A stretch of 64,000 nucleotides of DNA, taken from Nemophila menziesii. Lineage: Eukaryota > Streptophyta > Magnoliopsida > Boraginales > Hydrophyllaceae. Under the pieces are notes generated by a model. That model was not told where the DNA came from, did no database searches, and saw nothing but the letters and a program-made list of their open reading frames with translations. Where the stretch lies: the NCBI GenBank assembly GCA_029959085.1, contig JARWIR010000001.1, forward strand, positions 22,869,730 through 22,933,729. Direction: 5' to 3'. A program made the position numbers and the translations under genes. Positions 55,590-64,000 of the stretch are shown piece by piece. Each line of letters begins with the position of its first letter. The first letter of the stretch is position 1.

Positions 55590-57670
55590 TTAATACAAAA
55601 ATTATGGAAAAGTATGCACAAAAGTCGTAACATTTTGTATTCCAACTGTTTCTACTTCCTAAAGTTGAATTTGCTACAAAATTCCAAACTTGACCTCCCA
55701 ATAAGACTCCCTAAGAATCTGTGGTAATACAAACATCACTAACTTTTCTAGTGGATACAGTATAAGCTACATCAACATTAATTCTAAGCATAAATTAAAT
55801 TTTAAACTGAGTTTCTGTCTTCCTTTTACTAGTTTGTTTACCTTTATTAATACATTGTTGTTTTTCCCTAAGGAAGTTCCCAATTGCCTCAGTTATATTT
55901 TTTATGTTTAAATATTCGCCGCGTGCAATCATAACTTTGTTAGATATTTTAGGACGGTCAAGTAGAGTGTTTATAAACACTTTATCAACTTTATCTTTCC
56001 AGATGTTCCAACATAACATGGCTACCTTCTTTACTATAGGATCCCCAGTTTCTCTTTTTAATTGTACTGGCATGGATTAGCTCATGAAGTCATTTTCAAT
56101 CATGTTAACTCTCTCACTGGGTTTTTAACCCCATAGGAGTGGAAAACCATGTTTTTCTAGCCTATGCACATTCAAATATGAAATGTTCATATGTTTCGGC
56201 ATGTATGTTATATTTTTTACATATTGTTCAGATCCACATAAAATTTCTGACCTTAGGTGTAATTTAAGTTCCCATATTGTTTTTCATAGGATCTTTGGAT
56301 ACATGTAAGAATCTAAGGGTTGCTTGTCCTTAAGGACCAACTCAGCCTTCTTCTCATCATTTTCAAGTTTGTTATAGATTCTTTAGTTGTAATTATGGCA
56401 TCCTTTGCAAATGACCATACTAGGGTATCCTCACACTGAATATAGATCATATTTATTTTACAAATATTAGTAGCAACTTCACCACTTAAGATGTCATGAA
56501 TCAATTCCTCATTCCACATAGTGGATCCTTTTATAAATAGCTCTTTTTACATACTTAAGATTTGTACTTCTAAGTTTTGCAATTATTTATTTTCCAGGAC
56601 CCCATATAAGTTCCCATATTTTAACTGATTTACCATTTCATATATTCCACATTATATCATTTGCTAACGTTTTCTTACCTAAGGCTATGTGTATACTATT
56701 CCAACCCCATGTAGAGTTTTGTCCTGTTATAGCTTCTAGAATTTGCCTTTGTCATAGTAGATGTCTTAATAAAGTCTGGCCAGTAAGGATTTCTTAATAC
56801 ATATAATGTTCCATGCATTATTAGCCAATAAGGCTTTATTCATGAGGTTATTCTTTATGAATCCTATTCTCCCATTAAATTTGTCTTTCTGTGTCTAACT
56901 ACCCAATGTTTTATTCTTATCACCATCACCCCCATCACATCTTTGCAATCAGACTTTCAATTTGATTATGAATTGTATTAGGTATATTATATATGCATAG
57001 TTTGTATAGTTGGATTACCCTTTTAATCATTGTTTTCATCCCTCATTCACAGAGGAACTTTGAATACCATTGTTGAATTTTACTCAAAACTCTATCAATA
57101 AGCCAGTTTAGACTTTTTTACTTTAGATTTCCTGTAATTAGAAGGAAGACGTAAGTGGTTTCCCCATATCATTCATTATATTCATTCTGAGTATTGGCAC
57201 TAAAGAGAATGCCACTTTTATTTAAGTAAACTCTATGGCTAGTAGCTAACCCATATTCATTAAGAATTTGATTAAAATCACTGAATTTTGTCTCATTAGC
57301 TTTAAGAAATAATAAGATATCATCAACAAACAATATATGTGTTAAAGTTGGGAAACTTTTTGTAATTTTCATTCCTTCAGTAATATTATTATTATTCATT
57401 TCAAGAATGTGAGTGTTAGGGTTACAAGGCAAAAGAGAAAAGAGGACAAGGAGTTCCCTTGTCTCAACCCTCTTGTGGGGTTATTTATACTCAGTATCTT
57501 CCCATTATATTCTATAGCATAGGACACAGTGGTATCGTACATCGTTAACCATTTTACCCATTTATCATTAAACAATTAACTTTTTAGCATATCTTCCACA
57601 AAATCCCACTTTAAGTGTTCATAAGACTTACATATATCAGCTTTAATAGTTGAATAATATTTTTTTAGAG
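55590..57670 (-). pseudogene. LINE ORF2 relic (reverse transcriptase to RNase H)
   Basis: On the minus strand, reading from right to left and with frameshifts, LINE ORF2 landmarks appear in order. They are KADICKSYEHLKWDF, LRQGNSLSSFLF, the RT active-site region THILFVDDILLFLKA (FVDD replacing FADD), a zinc-binding zf-RVT-like segment near 56313-56519, AMLCWNIWKDKVDKVF near 55990, and an RNase H start (INVDVAYTV) near 55750. It is 5'-truncated near 57670 and full of stops, an old dead copy. Confidence 0.7.
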
Positions 57671-58740
57671 TTTTTTCTTTTTTCTTTTCGAAAGTGAGGA
57701 TTGATTTTTACGTGGTTTTAATGGACGATCCAACCAGAAGAGAGACATGACTTCAACTTAGATCCGATAAAATTTGAAGAAACAGGTTTTTGATATACTT
57801 TACTTCACTATTATCTTTTAATTTTAATCTTCATTTGTTACCCATTTTTAATGTTTCACTCGATTGCGGGAAAAAAAATCCAGAAAACTATAGAACTTTG
57901 ATTATGATGATTGATTGTTTCTAGGGTTTGAGTATCATTTTAGTTGAAAATATTCTATAATTTCTTATTATTATTATTGTCTAGATTTTGAATTTGTTGA
58001 ATTTGTAAGGATGGATGAGATATCAAGCAACACGATGACTAGATTTTACAATTGGACCATCAAGTCAACCTATAGAAGAAGGGTTCATTTCTTGCTTGAG
58101 AAATGGATTACCTTTGCAACCATTAGCTTGTCGTTTTAGTATTTAGAGAATATTAGGTTTTTTGGTAATTGTAGAAGAGTTGAAACTTCCTACTTTTGAA
58201 TCATGTGCGGTTGAAAGGGTATACATATTGTGAGTATTTCTCTGCACTATAAACAATTCTAAATGGTATTTTTGTCTCTTCAGGATTATTCCAAAGTTCT
58301 AATTCTAAAGAAAAGACACTGTAAGCAATAATTGATATAAACTTTTCTTATAAAAAAGATCAATTTTATACTAAAGTTACGTTCACATTACTATTATTCT
58401 CATGTATTTGATAGATGTAGATGAAATTATCGGATAAGCACTAAGCCATCAACTATGTTGTCAAGATCGACTGTAATGGTAGACTGTTTTTGGGGTTGTA
58501 TTAATTAAACTCATTATGTTATTAAATCATAAACAAAGATGTTTACACACATTACTTTCTATATTTATTTTTATTTTTAAAGGTGGATGAAGAACAAGTG
58601 GGACCCATATAATTTATGTAGTGTCCTCGGGCGTGACTGTTGATATTATATATTTTTCCATCAAATAAGATATTTAAACTTCTCTATTTTCTTACTTGCC
58701 ATTCGAATCGCTTTATCCTAATTTAATTGTTCTTTACTAG
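57671..58740. other. AT-rich DNA, unidentified
   Basis: No repeat boundaries were found. A plus-strand stretch near 58045-58130 (FTIGPSSQPIEEGFISCLRN) reads like a fragment of coding sequence but is short, soon stopped and not recognised. Confidence 0.3.
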
Positions 58741-59439
58741 TTCCAAACACGGGTCACACCTAGTAATATAACATTTTCAACAAGATATGATTTAAAATCG
58801 TAACCACCGCTTAGAAATCACCAAAAAGTTTACTAAACAATTAAAAAAATAGAAACATGTAACTAAAGAAACTAACTCTTAAAAATAGTAATACTTTGTT
58901 TGAAATAATAATATAATTCTAATTTAGTTTGACAAAAAAAAGGAATTATACTAAGACTAATTTAGTACACGAAAGACTTGACTAAGTAATATCGACATAT
59001 ACTCTTGTGATTATAGTACTCACGCAGTGATCATGAGATACCGGGATCGAATCTTACCCTAATACAAGCAACTCTTAAATGCATAAAACTCTTGACTAAT
59101 AAAATATTGTACAATTTTATTATATCAAATAATTTCAGATTTCAGATTTCCCCAAATAAATGATTCTTCAGTAAGGGTCAGCTTTATACCTAGGCAACTA
59201 GGCAGTTGCCTTGGGCTTCTGAGTTGGCCTCGGATTTAAAGGACCCAAATATTAAAAAGAAAATAGTCAAATAGTTAACTATTACCTCCTTGTTTTCCAA
59301 ATCAATAACCATAATTGGTATGGAATATGGGACCTTAATGATGTAGAAATCGATAGAGAGGCAAGAGATACAAACAATATACGTATTGTAGAGAGATTTA
59401 TAAAGTAAAAAGAAGATACATGCTCATAAATCTACTATG
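58741..59439. other. AT-rich DNA with possible hAT fragment
   Basis: At 59175-59250 there is CAGCTTTATACCTAGGCAAC, which resembles a transposon terminus, but I found no matching inverted end or TSD. The rest shows nothing. Confidence 0.3.
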
Positions 59440-59528
<89 letters not shown>

Positions 59529-59536
59529 ATATATCC
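59440..59536. repeat. Compound microsatellite (CA)n(TA)n(TG)n
   Basis: A CA run, a TA run of about a dozen units and a long TG run of about 20 units follow one another. The array is self-complementary and able to form a hairpin or Z-DNA. It is not coding, although a frame crosses it. Confidence 0.9.
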
Positions 59537-60119
59537 ATAGAGTATTACTTGTATAAGACTCGGATTAGGGTTTCAGATACTAGCTCTAAAAGTGATAATT
59601 ATCCAAAATAAGGCAAGAAACAGGAATATATTAGATAATAGGGGAAAATCCCTCATCTGAGCACAAAAAGAACCTAAAAAATGTTCTTGATGGGGTTAAT
59701 TCATCACACCAGAGGAGACATCAATAACTATAGTAAGATATAGAACCTTAATATTCTCTAGTGCAATAGATGAATCCTTATCCCTCTTTCATGGGAAGAT
59801 AAATCTTGAAATGAAATAAGTTTTCCACCATTCTTCCTATCTATTCGAGCAACCTAAAATCAACTCCTAAATAAATTAATATGTATAATCAATACGATAT
59901 TTCATGTGAGGAAAACGAAATTAATTACCTCGACACCAAGTATAAATTTTTATGTCTTGGGACAAATAAATTCTTGAACGGTTATTACCAAATCAGGGAA
60001 CCTTAATGTTGAATTATCCTTATTCCTTGAAAAGACATGGACAAGACCATCATCTAAACGGTGAATTTAGAATTCCGATTTTTAGATGAAGATTCCGATT
60101 TTTTTTGGAATATTAGAAT
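59537..60119. other. AT-rich DNA, possible LINE 3' flank
   Basis: No gene or boundary was identified. Confidence 0.3.
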
Positions 60120-62160
60120 TCCAAACATTCTTCCATGGTTTTTGCTGCTAGGGGATGTTGAATACTGTATTCATTTGTTAATACTTTATAACTTGTTGTA
60201 GTAGAATACTTACCATCAAGAGAAAAAGACCATATCAATTTTATCGACGCTTATTACATGTATTCTAGTAATGCAAGGGATAGTGGGTTTCGGAAAAGTA
60301 TTATCCAGAATTTCAACATCCCAATTAGAAGTACCTTGTTTCCAAAATTGATATTGGAATCAGGAGGTTTTTCTAAATTCCAAGTAGTATTTATCCATTT
60401 GTCGTCCCAAATATTAATATCTTCCTAAAATCCGATTTGATAAATACCATTTTTTTTATAAAAATTCTGTCTTCCATGATACTAGCCCAACTCCAAGTTC
60501 CGCATTGATGAAGTTTAACATCCATAAACTTTTTATTTTTAAAATAGGTTCCTTTGAGAAATCTGGCAACCAGAGTTGTGGGATTAGTCATGATTCTCCA
60601 TGCCTAAGCTGCCAAAAGTGGTATATTCATTCTTTTGAAGTCCTTGAATTCATTTCCTCCTAGGAGTTTACCAACCGCTAACTTTTCTCAGGCAATCCAG
60701 TGAATCCTATTTCGTTTACCAGAATTCCACAAAAAATTAGATATAGCAGATATAAGTTTATTACAAAAACATATAGGAAAGGAGAAAATAGACATAGTAT
60801 AATTGGGGATGACTTGGAGAATAGTCTTGATGAGAACTTCTTTACCCCCTTCCGAGAGTAGTTTTGTCTTCCATCCTTCAATTTCTTGAAGAGTTTCTTA
60901 GCAATCCAATCTTAGGATTCAACTTTGGATATGTTATGGCATAAAGGTATCCTTAAATAGTTTTCAAAATTATTTGTTTTTTAACATTTATTTTTGAAAT
61001 GATTAGAACCCATTTTCTTGTGGCTTCTTTGCTAAAAATTATGGCAGATTTATCAAAATTGATCTTTTGCCCTGAACCAAGGCAATATTTGTTTAAACAA
61101 TATATAAAATCCTATATATCGGTATTCTCAATATTTAATAAAAAAAAGTGAATCATCGGCAAACAATAAATGAGATATGCTAGGACAATTTATGTTAATT
61201 TGGAAACCTTGAATGTGCTTATAAGGATATAGTGATCAATAATACTAATAAGAGACTCGATCACAATAGTAAATAGAAAAAGAGATAGTGGGTCCCCTTG
61301 TCTGATACCTCTACCGGGATTGAATTTTTCCATTATTTCACCGTTCATGTTAATTTGGAACGAAACCGTAGATAGACAATTTTTTATCCAAAGGATCCAT
61401 TGGTCACAAAACCTAAGTCTGGGAAGAACAAGTAAAAGAACATATCAGGGTACCTGGTCATAGGCTTTAGCCATATCGATTTTTATAGCAGCCGTATATT
61501 TTTGGTTTTTCCTTTTCTAACTCATGAAGAAAGACATTTCCTGTTCAATAAGGATATTGTCTTGAATAGCCATACCCTCAATGAAAGTTGATTGTGTTTG
61601 AGATACTATATCATTCATGTAAAGTTGTAATCTGTTAGATAACATTTTTGCGACAATTTTATAATCAAAATTAAAGCAAGAGATGGATCTATAGTCGCAT
61701 ATTTCTCCTGGACTTCCCCTTTAGGTATAAGAGTAATGAGGGTATCATTATGATTATCAAGAGTAATATTGTTAAGAAAGAAATCATGTACCATAAGAAA
61801 AACATCATGCTTAATAATATCCCTAATTCTTTATAGAACTTACAATGCAATCCATCTTGTCCTAGTGCTTTGGAAGAAGATAGTTACTTAACTGATGTCT
61901 CCACCTTTTCCATGGTAGGTGGTCTAGTTAGTGTATTATTCATATTGTAAGTAAATTTAGAGTTAATGTATCGGGTTGCTTCCTCCATCATTAATTCTTT
62001 ATCGAATACAACCTGAAACGTGTGTATTTGGGTGAAACTCTTCACCTTATGAGATGTTGGAGCAGGCGTATTATAATTCCAGAGCATAGCTATCCCAGAG
62101 TAAGACACGATCTCAACTTTGTGATTTGAGTAAACCTCTGCGTCTTTCAAGGACTAGGAC
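60120..62160 (-). pseudogene. LINE ORF2 relic (endonuclease edge, RT, zinc region)
   Basis: On the minus strand, several broken frames carry LINE ORF2 features. They are GIAMLWNY of the endonuclease near 62085, the endonuclease-RT linker with NNTLTRPPTMEKVE near 61905, an RT segment with IRQGDPLSLFLF near 61290-61310, and the post-RT segment MTNPTTLVARFLKGTYF near 60560. There are many stops and an apparent deletion inside the endonuclease. Confidence 0.65.
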
Positions 62161-62497
62161 CGAGCTTCTCATTGTTCCTGCCTAAAATTATCTAAAGAAA
62201 CCTAAAAATAAAAAAGCAGGTTTGCATGTGTTATAATAAGAAATTATTAGTTTCTTATTCCAAGGTAAGAAAATGAACGACTGAGATAACCGAAGCAAAT
62301 ATCACACGTTTCAACAGAGCATTCAGACCATCGTGGAGGAAGAAAGAGTGTTTTCCAATGCCCATAGAACATCGTAAGTCACAAAATCAAAGTAATCATA
62401 ATTGTGATTGGAAAACCAACAAAAAGCGTGAGTAAATTCCTCACATACCATATATAGTAGACTTAATAAGCTAAATAATCTCATCCATGACTGCTGA
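62161..62497. other. Unassigned sequence between two LINE copies
   Basis: This stretch separates the minus-strand LINE relic from the plus-strand LINE frame. The 84-aa minus-strand frame here is not recognised. No TSD or boundary was resolved. Confidence 0.3.
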
Positions 62498-64000
62498 CAA
62501 GTGAAAGAAAACATAGTTGACAGATTGACTACAAACTTGACCCAGGGAGTGGCTTGGGTCAAGTTTCTAAAAAGCAAATATTTTAAAGATGGTCTATTTC
62601 AGAAAGTGATCAAAGGGCCGGATTCGAATATTTGTAAGGCTATTATGGCGGGGTCTGATATTCTTCGCGGAGGGGTGATTGAGACGCCAGTTAATGAAGG
62701 AATGGGTTTTAAATGGGCTCTTGAAACGTCGGGTAATTTCACTGTAAAATCTGCTTTCGCGAATATTGCGGTGGAGATCCCTGATATATTGTTTAATTGG
62801 GGGCGTATTTGGAAGCTTAAATGCTCACAAACGCTTCGTGTACTGCTATGGAGGCTAGCGCGGGACCGTTTACCCACCGTGTTTAATTTATTTCGGAGGA
62901 ATATTATAGCGTCTTGTGAGTGTCAGATTTGCGGTGCTGGTTTGGAAGATAGTCACCATGTATTTCTGACCTGTAAGTTAGCAAGAGCGGTGTGGAGTGT
63001 ACTGGGTTTGTGGCGCGAGGCTAGTGCAGCAGAAGTTGCTGGTTTAGGGACAGCAGAAAATTGCAGATTAGTCCCTGCAAGTTCCGCCAACTACAGTAGC
63101 TGCTCCAGAGATTTTTCGCTGCAAAATTCAGCTGATAGTGGTACTCCTATGCTGGCCGAGGGTTTAATAAGTAACCACCGAGCAGCTGTGATGGGCGAGA
63201 CACCTTCACAACCTGCAACACAGGCACAGACGCGTGAAGTAACAGCACAAAACATGAGGAAATGGCTTGAGTTTAATTTAAACTCGAGCCTGAGTTATGG
63301 TAGCATTGAGTGGAAAATGGTGTTTAGTGCTGCTGTGGAGATCATTTGGAGAAGGCGGAATGAAGCTTTATTTAAACACCCTAACTCGGGACCAAGAATG
63401 GTGGGACTAAAACATGATATATTAAGATTAGCTAGTGGTTTCGTGTCCGCGTGGGGTAGTGAATGCAATGGAGGAATTATTAAGTCAGCAAAGAGTGAAT
63501 TATTGAAGTGGGAAAAGCCTTTAAGGAAACTCAAATTGAACGTGGATGGTTGTTACGATGTTGCGAGAAATCGAGCCGGAATTGGTGGTTTATTACGAGA
63601 TGAAGAAGGTTCCTTTGTCGCGGGTTTCTCCGGTCCATGTGTTATGGAATCCGCGGCTATTTCGGAACTTTTAGCGTTGCATTTCGGATTAAAATGGGTT
63701 ATAAATCGGGGTATCACGGAGTTATATGTTGAAACTGACTCCAGAGATCTTCACGCGCTAGTGAAGGGCGGTGGTAGATCTACGAGTTGGAATTGCCATA
63801 TAGGTCGAGATTGTAGGGCGATGTTGGAAAATCATTCGGGTTTTGTGTTCAATTGTATTTACAGAGAAGCGAATATGTGTGCGGATATACTAGCTAAAAG
63901 AGGTTCTGAGATGGAAGACGAACCCCATGTATTGGAGGACCCTCCAGACTATTTATGGAGCTATATCACTCGAGATAAGAGTGGGGTTACGGCACCTAGA
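62498..64000 (+). CDS. LINE ORF2 C-terminal half, open to the window edge (partial)
   Basis: After a stop at 62495-62497 the frame is open for 501 codons to the last base. It lacks the RT core, which should lie upstream, so the copy is 5'-truncated or broken near 62500. The first part (TQGVAWVKFLKSKYFKDG) is the post-RT segment. The zf-RVT region has C-x-C-x2-C with a downstream H and C (first Cys about codon 140, CECQICGAG...DSHHVFLTC). RNase H follows with catalytic D350 (NVDGCY), E390 (SELLAL), D414 (ETDSRD) and D463 (ADILAK), a complete D-E-D-D set. An open frame this long suggests the copy is young. The true start and end are not visible. Confidence 0.75.

Noticed and set aside
58045..58140. 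Possible gene fragment (FTIGPSSQPIEEGFISCLRN)
   Set aside because: Too short, closed by stops, and not recognised; kept only as a note in the unassigned stretch.
59175..59250. Possible hAT element end (CAGCTTTATACCTAGG)
   Set aside because: No inverted partner or 8-bp duplication was found in the surrounding 1 kb.
59420..59611. 63-aa ORF across the CA/TA/TG microsatellite
   Set aside because: The frame is created by the dinucleotide repeats.
1..64000. CRISPR arrays, tRNA or rRNA genes, bacterial-type operons
   Set aside because: No regularly spaced direct repeats of CRISPR type, no tRNA cloverleaf and no rRNA sequence were seen. The sequence is plant nuclear DNA.

Overview
The window is nuclear DNA from a flowering plant, probably a eudicot. 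Three things point that way: Athila-type Ty3/gypsy retrotransposons primed by a tRNA-Asp-like primer-binding site, hAT-type MITEs and plant LINEs with a terminal RNase H domain, and a 12-exon DXO1 gene with the plant-style long acidic/Ser/RGG N-terminus. I cannot name the genus. The DNA is AT-rich apart from GC-rich hairpin arrays inside the retrotransposons.

Layout. 1-1974: AT-rich flank with a possible small first exon, a hAT MITE with a perfect 8-bp target-site duplication (TSD), and half of an RNase H relic. 1975-48889: a 46.9-kb compound block made only of Athila-family sequence. 48895-49933: the other half of the RNase H relic and two more hAT MITEs. 50503-53065 (-): DXO1, complete, the only clear cellular gene. 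53290-62160: LINE relics, a solo LTR with a 5-bp TSD and a microsatellite. 62498-64000 (+): the open 3' half of a LINE ORF2 that runs off the window.

The block holds, left to right: a full element E1 (+, 1735-aa Gag-Pol); a 49-bp spacer; its inverted twin E2 (-); a piece that is circularly permuted around one LTR (F + LTR + E4, +); a Gag-protease/integrase-tail deletion element with an extra 399-aa ORF (E3, -); a severely deleted element (G/H, -); a two-LTR junction; and another gag-only derivative (E5, -). E1 and E2 could supply replication proteins. The others keep the primer-binding site, polypurine tract and hairpin array but lack pol, so they look like co-mobilised non-autonomous partners.

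Main discovery. The whole block is flanked by one 5-bp duplication (aatag), and removing it restores an uninterrupted RNase H reading frame, so it behaves as one insertion. Both outer ends are U3 ends (TGATGTCTCC facing inward from each side), which a normal element never has. The three internal U3 ends that are not attached to a polypurine tract each keep exactly the two extra bases (CT) expected of unprocessed linear cDNA, while the two outer ends lack them, as after integrase processing. Other joints look like a two-LTR-circle junction, an opened one-LTR circle, and end joining with templated filler. My reading is that several extrachromosomal Athila cDNAs were joined end to end and the concatemer was then integrated once through two U3 ends. 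The outermost 5' LTRs are swapped between E1 and E5, which suggests a later 44-kb inversion at the primer-binding sites or strand switching during reverse transcription. Assembly error must be excluded first, because E1 and E2 form a palindrome with 9.75-kb arms.
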